Assembly (NCBI RefSeq): GCF_001612825.1
Contig: NZ_BDBE01000007.1
Location: forward strand, 1-47,322
Direction of reading: 5' to 3'
Length of the DNA stretch: 47,322 nt
From: Nocardia caishijiensis NBRC 108228
Lineage (GTDB): Bacteria > Actinomycetota > Actinomycetes > Mycobacteriales > Mycobacteriaceae
Shown here in pieces: positions 1 to 7,662 of the stretch (within the stretch, counting starts at the first letter, position 1; each line of letters starts with the position of its first letter). The position numbers and the translations under genes are program-made. The notes beneath the pieces are model-generated. The model saw only the letters and a list, made by a program, of their open reading frames with translations. It made no database searches and was not told the DNA's origin.

Positions 1-99
1 AACCAACACAGCCCAATACCTCCGTGGTGCACAAAACACCAAGCGCCCCAACCAACCCGACCGCCACCACCACCCCACACCCGACCACCCCGCCCTGCT

Positions 100-105
100 T
101 ACACT
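100..105 (+). promoter_or_regulatory. -10 hexamer of a leaderless promoter
   Basis: TACACT lies 7 nt before the ATG at 113 and no Shine-Dalgarno sequence is visible. A transcript starting about 7 nt after this hexamer would begin at the start codon, which is the usual form of an actinobacterial leaderless gene. Confidence 0.5.
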
Positions 106-112
106 GCGCGGC

Positions 113-889
113 ATGCGCCTCGAACCTCCCGAAACCCAGCTCAGCCGACGCGAGCGGTTCGGGATCCGAATCGAGATCGCCGTCGTACTCCTGGTGACGT
201 TCGGCCTCAGCGGGATCAGCGCCGGTCTCTCGCTGCTCGATTCGGCGCTCGCGCCGGGCGGTGTCGGTGGGCGCACGGTCGCGTTGAACGCCTCGCGCTC
301 GAACAACTCGTTCCTCGACCTGCTGTTCCAGTTGGTCGGGGTGACGCGGCTGCTGGCCTGGGCGGCGCTGGGTCTCTATCTGTTGTGGCGCAGCGGGATC
401 GGGCCCCGGCTCGTGGGGTTGGCACGGTTCGGGCGCACCGACGCCGTGGCGGGCGTGGTACTCGCGGCAGTGATCGGGATACCGGGGCTCGGGCTGTATC
501 TGCTCGCGCACGCGCTCGGGGTGAGCGTGACGATCGTGCCGAACTCGATCGACGAGCACTGGTGGCGACTGCCGGTACTGCTCGCGTCGGCGTGTGCGAA
601 TTCGGTGGCCGAGGAGGTGATCGTCGTCGCGTACCTCATCACCAGGCTGCGCAAACTCGGCTGGTCGGACAACAAATCGCTGCTCGCCTCGGCGCTACTG
701 CGCGGCAGTTACCACCTGTATCAGGGCCTCGGTGGTGGCCTGGGCAATATCGTGATGGGTCTCATCTTCGGTCGGTACTGGCAGCGAACGAACCGGTTGT
801 GGCCGCTGATCCTGGCCCACGCACTGATCGATGCCGTCGCCTATCTCGGCTACAACGTGCTGCGCGGACGCGTCGGTTGGCTGCCGTGA
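113..889 (+). CDS. CPBP family intramembrane protease (258 aa)
   Basis: Polytopic membrane protein of the CPBP (CaaX protease and bacteriocin-processing) family. Several hydrophobic segments run from about residue 20 to the C-terminus. The likely metal/catalytic residues are visible: the Glu pair E167-E168, H201 in a YHLYQG motif and H236 in HALIDAV. In the classical motif EExxxR the arginine position is Val here; a similar EEVxVV form occurs in actinobacterial members of the family, as I recall. Substrate unknown. It reads alone, 108 nt before the LCP gene. The start is chosen because a -10-like hexamer sits 7 nt upstream. Confidence 0.85.
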   Translation: MRLEPPETQLSRRERFGIRIEIAVVLLVTFGLSGISAGLSLLDSALAPGGVGGRTVALNASRSNNSFLDLLFQLVGVTRLLAWAALGLYLLWRSGIGPRLVGLARFGRTDAVAGVVLAAVIGIPGLGLYLLAHALGVSVTIVPNSIDEHWWRLPVLLASACANSVAEEVIVVAYLITRLRKLGWSDNKSLLASALLRGSYHLYQGLGGGLGNIVMGLIFGRYWQRTNRLWPLILAHALIDAVAYLGYNVLRGRVGWLP

Positions 890-985
890 CGGCGTGTCCG
901 CGCGCGGCGCGCTAACGGGTACGGCCGTCGTGGGTATGCAGTAGTGACCGCGCACGCAAACCCGCCCCGCGCACCGCACGATCAG

Positions 986-991
986 TAGAGT
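986..991 (+). promoter_or_regulatory. -10 hexamer of a leaderless promoter for the LCP gene
   Basis: TAGAGT is followed by 6 nt and then GTG-ATG. The spacing would put the first transcribed base at or next to the GTG at 998, so this start is preferred over the ATG at 1001. Confidence 0.5.
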
Positions 992-997
992 TCGACA

Positions 998-2611
998 GTG
1001 ATGAACGGCGACAACCCCCGCGATGATCCGCGCAGGCGCCGGGTGCCGCCGCCGACCGGCCGCCCCGGTGGCCCACCTGTGCCACCACCCGGCCAGGGTC
1101 GCCGCACCCCGCCGGACGACAGGCCGACGATTCGTCGCCCCGACCAGCGCCCGGATGCCGGACGCGGCCGCGCACCCCACGCGAACCCGGCGCCAGGCGC
1201 CGGACGTCCGCCCCACGCGAACCCCCGGCCACCGCACGCGAATCCGGCCGCAGGTCGACCGGCAGACCCGAGCCAGGATACGAGGCGCCTCGGCTCGCCC
1301 GCCGACGCCCGCCGAGCTCCGTCCCCCGGACCGGCACCCGACGCCCGGCGACCGGTCCCACCGCCCGACGCGGGCCGCACCGCGCAGGCCGACGGCCCGA
1401 CCGTCCGCCACACCCCACACGAACGTCGCCCCGCCTCGCACATCGAACCCACCCAGGTCATGCACCGCGACGGCCGCGACAACCAACCCCTCGCGTACTC
1501 GCAGGCGACCCAGGCCCCGGCCGATCAAAAGCCGCGCCGACCGAGGCGCGAACCGATCCAGCACGCGCCGACGCAACGACCGGTCCCCCATCACGACGCG
1601 GTGCCGCCGCGCAGACGGACCCCTCCGCCGGTGGACGCGGGCCGCGCACCGCGCCCACCGCGCCCGCGCCGCAGGCGGCACCCGTTCCGCTGGTTCACGG
1701 TGCTGGTCGTCGCGCTGATCGCGGGCATGATCGCCGGTGTCGTGTACCTGGACAACTCGCTGACCCGCATCCCCGCCCTCGCCTCCTACAGCGACCGGGT
1801 GAGCGACACACCCGGCACGAACTGGCTGCTCGTCGGTTCCGACGGGCGTGGCGACCTGTCCGAGGACCAGGAGGCCGAGCTGGCCACCGGCGGTGACACC
1901 GGACCCGAGCGCACCGACACGATCATGCTGGTGCACATCCCGTCGTCGGGCCCGACGACCATGGTGAGCCTGCCGCGCGACTCGTATGTGAGCATCCCCG
2001 GCCACGGCAAGGACAAGCTCAACGCCTCGTTCGCGCTCGGTGGCGCACCGCTGCTGGTGCAGACCGTCGAGGTGGCGACCGGGGTGCGCATCGACCATTA
2101 CGCGCAGATCGGTTTCGGCGGGTTCGCCAGTGTCGTCGACGCGCTCGGCGGCATCGAGATGTGTCTTGACCAGCCGATCGTGGATCCGCTGGCCGGGCTC
2201 GACCTGCCCGCGGGTTGTCAGGAACTCAGCGGCCCGCAGGCGCTCGGTTTCGTGCGCACCCGCGCGACCCCGAACGCCGACGTGGACCGGATGAATCATC
2301 AGCGCATGTTCATGTCGGCGCTGCTGAAGAAGGCGACGAGCATGGGCACGCTCGCCAACCCGTTCGCGCTGTGGCCGATGGCGACCGGAGTCGCCGGTTC
2401 GTTGAAGGTCGACGACGGCGACCACATCTGGAACCTCGGCGCCCTCGGCTGGGCGATGCGCGGCGACACGGTGACGACCAGCGTGCCGATCGGCGGCTTC
2501 ACCGACACCGACGTGGGCAATGTGTTGCTCTGGGACAAGGCCAAGGCGCCCGGCTTCTTCGACGCGCTCGCCAAGGATCAGCAGATTCCGGAGGATCTGC
2601 TCACCCGGTAA
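998..2611 (+). CDS. LytR-CpsA-Psr (LCP) family protein (537 aa)
   Basis: Probable transferase that attaches arabinogalactan or another polymer to peptidoglycan at the outer face of the membrane. The first ~230 residues are cytoplasmic, disordered and very rich in Pro, Arg and Ala. One transmembrane helix follows (about 232-250, WFTVLVVALIAGMIAGVV). The LCP domain then carries the family signature: LLVGSD, RTDTIML, SLPRDSYV, and the Arg-rich site VRTRATPNADVDRM. The long proline-rich tail is unusual in length but low-complexity tails are common in actinobacterial LCPs. The first ferritin gene starts 9 nt after its stop. LCP next to ferritin matches Rv3840-Rv3841 of M. tuberculosis (from memory). 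Confidence 0.92.
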   Translation: MMNGDNPRDDPRRRRVPPPTGRPGGPPVPPPGQGRRTPPDDRPTIRRPDQRPDAGRGRAPHANPAPGAGRPPHANPRPPHANPAAGRPADPSQDTRRLGSPADARRAPSPGPAPDARRPVPPPDAGRTAQADGPTVRHTPHERRPASHIEPTQVMHRDGRDNQPLAYSQATQAPADQKPRRPRREPIQHAPTQRPVPHHDAVPPRRRTPPPVDAGRAPRPPRPRRRRHPFRWFTVLVVALIAGMIAGVVYLDNSLTRIPALASYSDRVSDTPGTNWLLVGSDGRGDLSEDQEAELATGGDTGPERTDTIMLVHIPSSGPTTMVSLPRDSYVSIPGHGKDKLNASFALGGAPLLVQTVEVATGVRIDHYAQIGFGGFASVVDALGGIEMCLDQPIVDPLAGLDLPAGCQELSGPQALGFVRTRATPNADVDRMNHQRMFMSALLKKATSMGTLANPFALWPMATGVAGSLKVDDGDHIWNLGALGWAMRGDTVTTSVPIGGFTDTDVGNVLLWDKAKAPGFFDALAKDQQIPEDLLTR

Positions 2612-2620
2612 CGTCGAATC

Positions 2621-3148
2621 ATGGCCGACTTCACCGAACTCCTGCGTGAGCAGATCCGGCACGGACTCACCGCGGCCCAGCAGTACCTGGCCGCGGCCGT
2701 CTACTTCGACGCGCAGCGCTTGCCGCAGCTCGCCGACCAGACCTATGCCCATGCCACCCGGCATCGCGGCCACGCGCTGCGCATGGTGCAGTACCTGCTC
2801 GACCGCGACGTCGCGGTGCGAGTCGGCGGGCTCGACGAGGTCCGTCCCGATTTCGACGACCCCCGCGAGGCGATCGCCTTCCTGCTCGCGCGCGAGGAGA
2901 CGATCACCACCCAGATCAGCGCGCTCGCGGCGACCGCTCGCGCGGCCGGTGACTATCTCGGCGAGCAGTTCACGCAGTGGTTCCTGCGGGAACAGGTCGA
3001 CGAGGTCGCCGCGCTCACCACCTTGCTCGCGGTGCTCGACCGCGACGGCAATTTGTTCGATGTGGAAGAATTCGTTCGGCGCGAACTGCCGGGAACTGCG
3101 AAAACGGACGCGGCGGCTCCGAAAATGGCGGGCGAAGGCCGTGCTTAG
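2621..3148 (+). CDS. Ferritin-like subunit with degenerate ferroxidase centre (175 aa)
   Basis: Four-helix ferritin, clearly paralogous to the next gene (shared LPQLA, YLLDRD, GDYLGEQF, QWFL motifs). Aligned with that gene, two iron ligands are lost: the helix-A Glu is Gly15 (IRHGLTAAQQY against IRHEFNAEHQY) and the helix-B Glu is His48 (TRHRGHAL against VEERNHAM). His51, Glu92, Gln125 and Glu128 remain. I infer poor or no ferroxidase activity; it may be a structural, L-chain-like subunit. It starts 9 nt after the LCP stop and is probably co-transcribed, although TAACGT 6 nt before the ATG could also serve as a leaderless promoter. It ends just before the iron-box-like repeats. Confidence 0.9.
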   Translation: MADFTELLREQIRHGLTAAQQYLAAAVYFDAQRLPQLADQTYAHATRHRGHALRMVQYLLDRDVAVRVGGLDEVRPDFDDPREAIAFLLAREETITTQISALAATARAAGDYLGEQFTQWFLREQVDEVAALTTLLAVLDRDGNLFDVEEFVRRELPGTAKTDAAAPKMAGEGRA

Positions 3149-3182
3149 TTAGGAAATACTTGGTTAGGAAATACTGTCCTCA
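3148..3182 (+). promoter_or_regulatory. Tandem IdeR-like iron boxes upstream of ferritin
   Basis: The 13-bp unit GTTAGGAAATACT occurs twice (3148-3160 and 3163-3175), period 15. Read as 19-bp IdeR boxes, 3149-3167/3150-3168 and 3164-3182 share about 12-13 positions with the consensus TWAGGTWAGSCTWACCTWA. They lie some 50-85 bp upstream of the predicted start of the second ferritin, the placement expected for activation by iron-loaded IdeR, as known for mycobacterial bfrB. The match is imperfect and the IdeR assignment is an inference. Confidence 0.5.
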
Positions 3183-3221
3183 ATAAGGCTGCACTTGGAT
3201 GACAAGCCTTCTGACCAGCGC

Positions 3222-3227
3222 TAATGT
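3222..3227 (+). promoter_or_regulatory. -10 hexamer of a leaderless promoter for ferritin
   Basis: TAATGT lies 7 nt before the ATG at 3235. It supports this start over the in-frame ATG at 3199, which would add 12 residues with no counterpart in the paralogue. Confidence 0.55.
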
Positions 3228-3234
3228 GGCCGAC

Positions 3235-3783
3235 ATGTCGATTCATCCGGAACCCCCCCGCAGCAAATTCCACAGCCTGCTCCAAGATCAGATCCGGCAT
3301 GAGTTCAACGCCGAACATCAGTACATCGCTATTGCGGTGTGGTTCGACAACAACGACCTGCCGCAGCTGGCCAAGCGCTTCTACGCACAGTCGGTGGAAG
3401 AGCGAAATCACGCGATGATGATCGTGCAGTATTTCCTCGACCGCGACATCAGCATCGAAATCGCTGGCATCGATGCGGCGAAGTCGACCTTCGAATCCGC
3501 GCGCGAGCCGATCGAGCTGGCGCTGGCCCAGGAGAAGACGGTCACCGACCAGATCGTGCGCCTGGCGAGCACCGCTCGGGAAGAGGGCGATTACCTCGGC
3601 GAGCAGTTCATGCAGTGGTTCCTGAAGGAACAGGTCGAAGAGGTCGCGGCCATGACGACGCTGCTCAACATCGCCGAGCGCGCCGGGTCGAACCTGTTCG
3701 ACCTGGAGGCCTTCATGTGGCGTGAGCTGAGCACTCCGAAGGACGCCTCGGGCGCGCCGTCGGTCGCTGGTGGCAGCGTCTGA
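3235..3783 (+). CDS. bfrB: Non-haem ferritin, BfrB type (182 aa)
   Basis: Cytoplasmic iron-storage ferritin that oxidises Fe(II) and stores the mineral in a 24-mer shell. The full ferroxidase set is visible: Glu23, Glu56, His59 (VEERNHAMM), Glu100, Gln133 and Glu136 (FLKEQVEEV). Length and sequence agree well with M. tuberculosis BfrB. It follows the degenerate paralogue by 86 nt, and that gap holds direct repeats resembling IdeR boxes, so iron-dependent activation is likely. A hairpin terminator follows. Two ferritins in tandem, one intact and one with missing ligands, is the notable point; they may co-assemble. Confidence 0.95.
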   Translation: MSIHPEPPRSKFHSLLQDQIRHEFNAEHQYIAIAVWFDNNDLPQLAKRFYAQSVEERNHAMMIVQYFLDRDISIEIAGIDAAKSTFESAREPIELALAQEKTVTDQIVRLASTAREEGDYLGEQFMQWFLKEQVEEVAAMTTLLNIAERAGSNLFDLEAFMWRELSTPKDASGAPSVAGGSV

Positions 3784-3796
3784 CCCGCAGCTGGTG

Positions 3797-3833
3797 AAGG
3801 GATCGGCACGGGCGTACCGGGCCGATCCTTTCG
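3797..3833 (+). terminator. Rho-independent-like terminator after ferritin
   Basis: GGATCGGC (3800-3807) pairs with GCCGATCC (3821-3828) around a 13-nt loop and is followed by a T-containing tract. It begins 16 nt after the ferritin stop. Confidence 0.6.
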
Positions 3834-3838
3834 TCGTT

Positions 3839-3934
3839 TCACCAGCCGGAGCCGGAACCGCCCGAGCCGGTGTTGGCGAGGATGGTGCCGATCACCATCT
3901 GTGCGAGACCGGCAACAGAGCCGAGAAATTCCAT
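3839..3934 (-). CDS. Small hydrophobic peptide, 31 aa
   Basis: A short open frame not long enough for routine gene calling. It has an ATG at 3934 with a strong GGAGG (3940-3944) exactly 5 nt upstream. The peptide begins MEFLGSVAGLAQMVIG, has one hydrophobic stretch (about residues 7-20) and ends in a Gly/Ser run closed by Trp. It lies 108 nt after the end of the DUF5926 gene on the same strand and converges on ferritin. The upstream region contains TTAGGTT (minus strand, about 3981-3987), half of an IdeR-like site. A membrane-inserted or secreted peptide is plausible; I do not recognise the family. Confidence 0.5.
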   Translation of the reverse strand: MEFLGSVAGLAQMVIGTILANTGSGGSGSGW

Positions 3935-4042
3935 GATGTCCTCCGACTTTCACTGGCGCCGAGCGTCGACGTTGGGGTCAACCTAACCGACCGAACGGTG
4001 TGAAAGTGGAATGTTTCATTAATTTCATCCGCACGGAAATGT

Positions 4043-4963
4043 TCAGCGCAGGGTGACCTGCCGCGAACGCAGACCGTCGCGCGAACGCCGCTCCTCGCTC
4101 GTCATCGGGGCGTCCGAGGCCAGCGCCTCGGCCAGGCGCGCGCCGAATTCGCGGGCGGGCGCCTCCCATTCGGTCGGGTGACGCTCCGGATCGAGGTCGA
4201 ACACCGGGACGAGCACGCCGTGGGTGCGGAAGGAACCGGCGAACCGCGAACCCTCGCCCATGTGCAGGCCACCGCCCGCGTGCACCCGCGCCAGCGCCAG
4301 CATCAGGGCGTCCTCGTCTTCCGGACGCACCCAGCGCACGTGCGCCTTCTCGCCCGCGTCGACCCACCACGCCGCGCCGACACCATCGGCACCGAGATCC
4401 AGGCGGGCCGAGGGCATGATCGCCTGCTTGGCCTGCTCGATCGTCGCGGCGACCTGCGGGTCGGGGGTGACACCCTCGGGCACCCACCAGTCGAAGTCCT
4501 GGTGCACGGTCAGCTCGAGATCGGCACCGGGATCGATGACATCGGCCAGCCGCGGCCCGCCCTCGACGGCCTCCGGGGCCGTGAGCGACTCGCCGGGCTC
4601 GGCCGACTGCGTCCACAGGATCGCGGCGGCGATATCGGCCGACGGGTCGGCGCCCCGGAACTGCATCTGCGTGCCGACGAAGCCGACCGGCTCGTCACCG
4701 GCGCGCACCAGCGCGGCGACCGCGCCGGGCAGCACCGTCGCCAGGGTGACCTCGCGCTGCGCGGCCACACCGGGCGCGAGCTTCAAGGTCGCGGTCGCCG
4801 ACGGCACGAACTCCCGCAGCGCCACCAGATCACATTCGGCAGCAAGACCTTCGAACGGTCGCGTCACGACCGCCGATGCCTGCTCCTGCGCCGCACGCCG
4901 CTCGGCGAGACGCTGAGCCCGATTACTGTCGGGCTTAGGACTGTTCCGCTTGCTTTTACCCAC
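4043..4963 (-). CDS. DUF5926 family protein (306 aa)
   Basis: Conserved actinobacterial protein of unknown function. The N-terminus is basic (GKSKRNSPKPDSNRAQR) and is followed by an Ala/Glu/Arg-rich helix, then an acidic globular domain containing DFDWWVPEGV and a C-terminal TRP/Arg-poor segment with GLHMGEGSRFAGSF. The GTG at 4963 is chosen because the protein family typically starts with the GKSKR motif; the in-frame ATG at 4990 would add nine residues. No transmembrane segments or signal peptide. It is separated from glpQ by about 160 nt, so it has its own promoter. The DUF assignment is from recognition of the sequence style and is fairly but not fully certain. Confidence 0.75.
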   Translation of the reverse strand: MGKSKRNSPKPDSNRAQRLAERRAAQEQASAVVTRPFEGLAAECDLVALREFVPSATATLKLAPGVAAQREVTLATVLPGAVAALVRAGDEPVGFVGTQMQFRGADPSADIAAAILWTQSAEPGESLTAPEAVEGGPRLADVIDPGADLELTVHQDFDWWVPEGVTPDPQVAATIEQAKQAIMPSARLDLGADGVGAAWWVDAGEKAHVRWVRPEDEDALMLALARVHAGGGLHMGEGSRFAGSFRTHGVLVPVFDLDPERHPTEWEAPAREFGARLAEALASDAPMTSEERRSRDGLRSRQVTLR

Positions 4964-5121
4964 GGCACGGAGTTTATGGCCGCCGATCACGTCGCGGCCC
5001 CGCGCCCCCGTTCTCGGCGCGCCTCCGCCTCTGGACTGACCGGAGGGTGCGACGAAGGAGTGCCCGGAGGGAGGGAAGAGGCGGAGTCAAGCGCCGAGAA
5101 CCGCGGCCCCGGCCGCCGATA

Positions 5122-5889
5122 TCACAGCGTGGCGAGCAGCGCTTTGGTGCGACCGGGGTGATTGGTCGCCACCCAGCTCACGCCGAGGTCGGCGCACAGC
5201 TGCACATCCTCGGGGTCGTCGACGGTCCAGCAGTAGGTGGCCCGGCCCGCCGCGGCCGCCTTGTCGACGAGTTCCGGGTGCTCACGCAGGGTTTTCACCG
5301 ACGGACCGACCGCCGTCGCGCCGACGGTCGTCGCCGCGCCGCCGCCGAGGAACCGCGAGGACTCACCGAGCAGCACCGTCGGCAGCAGCGGTGCCGCGCG
5401 CCGGATACGCCAGACGGCGGTGGCGGCGAACGACATCACGACCGCGCGGGAGTGGTCTGCGGAGGCGGGGGTGGCGATGCCGAACCGTTGCAGTTCGGCG
5501 AGCACCTTGTTCTCCACCAGGGCGCCGTAGCGCACGGGGTGTTTGGTCTCGATGAAGAGTTTGGTCGGGCGGCTGCGCCAATCCAGCACCAGGCCGATGA
5601 GGTCGCTGAGCGCGAGCACGCCCGCCGGTGCGTCCTCGGTGCCGAAGTTCATGTCGCGCAGTTCGTCCAGGGTCAGCTCGCTGACCAGGCCCGTCGCGTC
5701 GGCGGTCCGGTCGACGGTGCGGTCGTGCACGCAGACCAGGTGGCCGTCGCGGGTGAGCCGGACATCGCATTCCACCCCGTCGGCGCCCTCGGTCAGGGCG
5801 AGTTCGTAGGCGGCGAGAGTGTGCTCGGGCAGCTCCCCCGACGCACCACGATGCGCGACGACGAACGGCGCGCGATTGCCCTGACTCAC
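5122..5889 (-). CDS. glpQ: Glycerophosphodiester phosphodiesterase (255 aa)
   Basis: Hydrolyses glycerophosphodiesters to glycerol-3-phosphate and an alcohol; used in phospholipid turnover. TIM-barrel GDPD domain with the catalytic and metal residues visible: H13-R14 in AHRGASGELPEH, E22, E40-D42 in GVECDVRLTRDG, and H55 in CVHD. No signal peptide, so cytoplasmic. Its ATG overlaps the stop of the upstream zinc-ribbon membrane gene by 4 nt (5886-5889), indicating translational coupling. Similar in size and position to GlpQ1 (Rv3842c) of M. tuberculosis, from memory. Confidence 0.93.
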   Translation of the reverse strand: MSQGNRAPFVVAHRGASGELPEHTLAAYELALTEGADGVECDVRLTRDGHLVCVHDRTVDRTADATGLVSELTLDELRDMNFGTEDAPAGVLALSDLIGLVLDWRSRPTKLFIETKHPVRYGALVENKVLAELQRFGIATPASADHSRAVVMSFAATAVWRIRRAAPLLPTVLLGESSRFLGGGAATTVGATAVGPSVKTLREHPELVDKAAAAGRATYCWTVDDPEDVQLCADLGVSWVATNHPGRTKALLATL

Positions 5890-6917
5890 TTGGCCACAAC
5901 CTCCTTGTGCGCATTCTCGCCCGGCTCGGCGGGTTCCGCGCTCTCTGTCTCCTCGCCCGCACCACCCGGTTCCACCGGGGCGATGACCTCGTGCGCCGGG
6001 TCGGCGGCGATCAGCAGGCGGTGTGCCGTTCGCGGTGTGCCGCGCAGGTCACGACCCTCGAGCAGCCGAACCGTCCACAGGGTGAGTACCGCGAATCCGG
6101 CCGCGCACAGGTCGGTGAAACCGGTGAACGAGACACCGTCGGCCTCGGCTTGCAGGGTCGAGGCATTGCGCCACAGGGTCGCGGCGATGAACAGCACCCC
6201 GCTCGCGGCCCAGGCGGCCCACCAGATGCGGACCGCGCGCAGTGCGCGCGGATCGCGGTGCGCACCGGCGAGTTCGGTGAGGAAGACACCCGGCCACACG
6301 AGGTTCACACCCGGAATCACACATCCGGCGATCAGCGTCCACGGTCTGCGCGGGTCGCGGCTGCCGTACCCGGCGTAGGCCGTGCGACGCGCCTCGATCA
6401 GCCAGGCGACCAGGGACAGGGCAGTCACCAGCGCGAGGATCGGGGCGAGCGTCCCGAACAGCCACACGGTGGCGTCCGAGATCCAGAGCAGCCAGCCCGG
6501 GATCAGTCGGGTGCGGTTCCACAGCAGGATGAGGTACCGGCCGTATTCGGCGAGACCGGCGAGCACGAACGCCGCCGTGGTCATGACGAGCAACCGGTCC
6601 CGTCGGTCGGCGAGGCCGCGCAGTGGTCGGCGAGCGGGGCGAGGCTCGGCGGGTGGGGCATCGAGCAGACCCCAGCGCGGTACCTCGGTGTAGCGGGGCG
6701 TCGGGCCCGGGTCGGCGCGCACCGTGCGGGCGCTGACGCGGCGGTCACGATGATCCGGTCGACGCGCCACCCAGCGGTAGTTGCGTTTCTCCGGCGGCGA
6801 ATCGACCCTGCCCGGTGACAGCAGCACGCCACGGCAGCGCGGGCACCAGTGCATCGGCGCGCCCTGCACGGCCCACCGCGCGCCACAGCGTGCACATGGT
6901 TGCACCACCGAACTCAC
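5886..6917 (-). CDS. Zinc-ribbon membrane protein, DUF4328-like (343 aa)
   Basis: The N-terminus carries two CxxC pairs (CARCG and CPRC), a probable zinc ribbon. A Pro/Arg-rich linker of ~90 residues leads to five or six hydrophobic helices from about residue 105 to 285 (for example WLFGTLAPILALVTALSLV), the arrangement of DUF4328 proteins. The C-terminal ~50 residues are acidic and disordered. The GTG at 6917 starts immediately before the first CxxC and gives a length close to that of Rv3843c as remembered. It is 19 nt after the rhodanese gene and overlaps glpQ by 4 nt, so the three genes form one operon. Function unknown. Confidence 0.8.
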   Translation of the reverse strand: MSSVVQPCARCGARWAVQGAPMHWCPRCRGVLLSPGRVDSPPEKRNYRWVARRPDHRDRRVSARTVRADPGPTPRYTEVPRWGLLDAPPAEPRPARRPLRGLADRRDRLLVMTTAAFVLAGLAEYGRYLILLWNRTRLIPGWLLWISDATVWLFGTLAPILALVTALSLVAWLIEARRTAYAGYGSRDPRRPWTLIAGCVIPGVNLVWPGVFLTELAGAHRDPRALRAVRIWWAAWAASGVLFIAATLWRNASTLQAEADGVSFTGFTDLCAAGFAVLTLWTVRLLEGRDLRGTPRTAHRLLIAADPAHEVIAPVEPGGAGEETESAEPAEPGENAHKEVVAK

Positions 6918-6936
6918 CCGCGCACCCCGTTCCGGA

Positions 6937-7296
6937 CTAGTAGATCTTGGCTTCGTGGTCGCCGTCGGCGACCACCGGACGGCCGGTCTGCTGCCAGGCG
7001 ACCATGCCCCCCGCCACATGACACGCCTCGTACCCGATGTGGGTCAGGTATCTGACCACCTCGATGGAGCGTCCGCCCTGCCTGCACACCACGTAGACCT
7101 CGGCGTCGATGTCGAGGTCGTCGAGGCGGGCGGGGACGTCGACCATCGGGATGTGGATGGCGCCCGGTGCGTGCCCGAGCTCCCATTCGTCGGGTTCGCG
7201 CACGTCGAGCAGCTGGGCACCGGGGACCGGTGCCGCGCGGTCGAACCCGGCGGGCACCTCGCCCACCGGCACCGTGGGGACATCGGAGCTCGTCAC
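6937..7296 (-). CDS. Rhodanese-domain sulfurtransferase (119 aa)
   Basis: Single-domain rhodanese. The active-site loop is C71-R-Q-G-G-R76, preceded by the conserved VVCRQGGRS strand-loop, with the N-terminal LLDVREPDEWELGHAPGAIH signature at 29-48. It would move sulfane sulfur to cyanide, thioredoxin or an unknown acceptor in the cytoplasm. Starts with GTG. First gene of a minus-strand operon with the zinc-ribbon membrane protein and GlpQ. The C-terminal extension after GGMVAWQQTG is short. Confidence 0.92.
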   Translation of the reverse strand: MTSSDVPTVPVGEVPAGFDRAAPVPGAQLLDVREPDEWELGHAPGAIHIPMVDVPARLDDLDIDAEVYVVCRQGGRSIEVVRYLTHIGYEACHVAGGMVAWQQTGRPVVADGDHEAKIY

Positions 7297-7469
7297 GCCT
7301 CGATCCTGCCATGTCCGAAGCGGTGCCGGGCGGCGTGTGCGCGGTCTTCGGGCCGATCTCGGTTATCCACAGAATCCACAGCTCGATCCCCAGGTCCCAG
7401 CAATCGATCAGCACACAATCGGGCGTGTCGCCCCGCCGAGGCGGGTTACGGCTGGTTGGCGCGGCATGG

Positions 7470-7517
7470 GAACGACCGATCCGGGACTCCCCTCCTGACA
7501 TCCCGGAGCGGTCGTTC
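7470..7517. repeat. Long inverted repeat (hairpin)
   Basis: GAACGACCGATCCGGGA (7470-7486) pairs with 7501-7517 over 17 positions with a single A-G mismatch, around a 14-nt loop. No T-tract follows on either strand, so it is not a standard intrinsic terminator. Confidence 0.7.
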
Positions 7518-7650
7518 GCCGCTGACGTCGGGATTTCGCGTCCGCACTGATCCCGACATCTACTTGGACGCACGCCGGACCGTTTCGGTTCCATAAAAAC
7601 GACATCACTAGTGAAAATCCCATTTCGTGGGATCTGGGCGGCCGGATCGG

Positions 7651-7656
7651 TAGCCT
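7651..7656 (+). promoter_or_regulatory. -10 hexamer of a leaderless promoter
   Basis: TAGCCT lies 6 nt before the ATG at 7663, with no Shine-Dalgarno sequence. Confidence 0.45.
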
Positions 7657-7662
7657 GAGCGC

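Larger units (their letters stand above)
7297..7662. other. Intergenic region with two hairpins and a DnaA-box pair
   Basis: No convincing gene in these 366 nt. It contains a perfect DnaA box TTATCCACA (7363-7371) followed directly by GAATCCACA (7372-7380), a long imperfect hairpin (7470-7517), a 6-bp hairpin ATCCCA/TGGGAT (7617-7633), and the promoter of the next gene (TAGCCT, 7651-7656). Confidence 0.6.

Noticed and set aside
695..2773. 692-codon minus frame opposite the LCP gene
   Set aside because: Shadow of the LCP coding strand; low-complexity translation.
7363..7380. Replication origin
   Set aside because: Only two DnaA boxes, no AT-rich unwinding region, no dnaA or dnaN gene.
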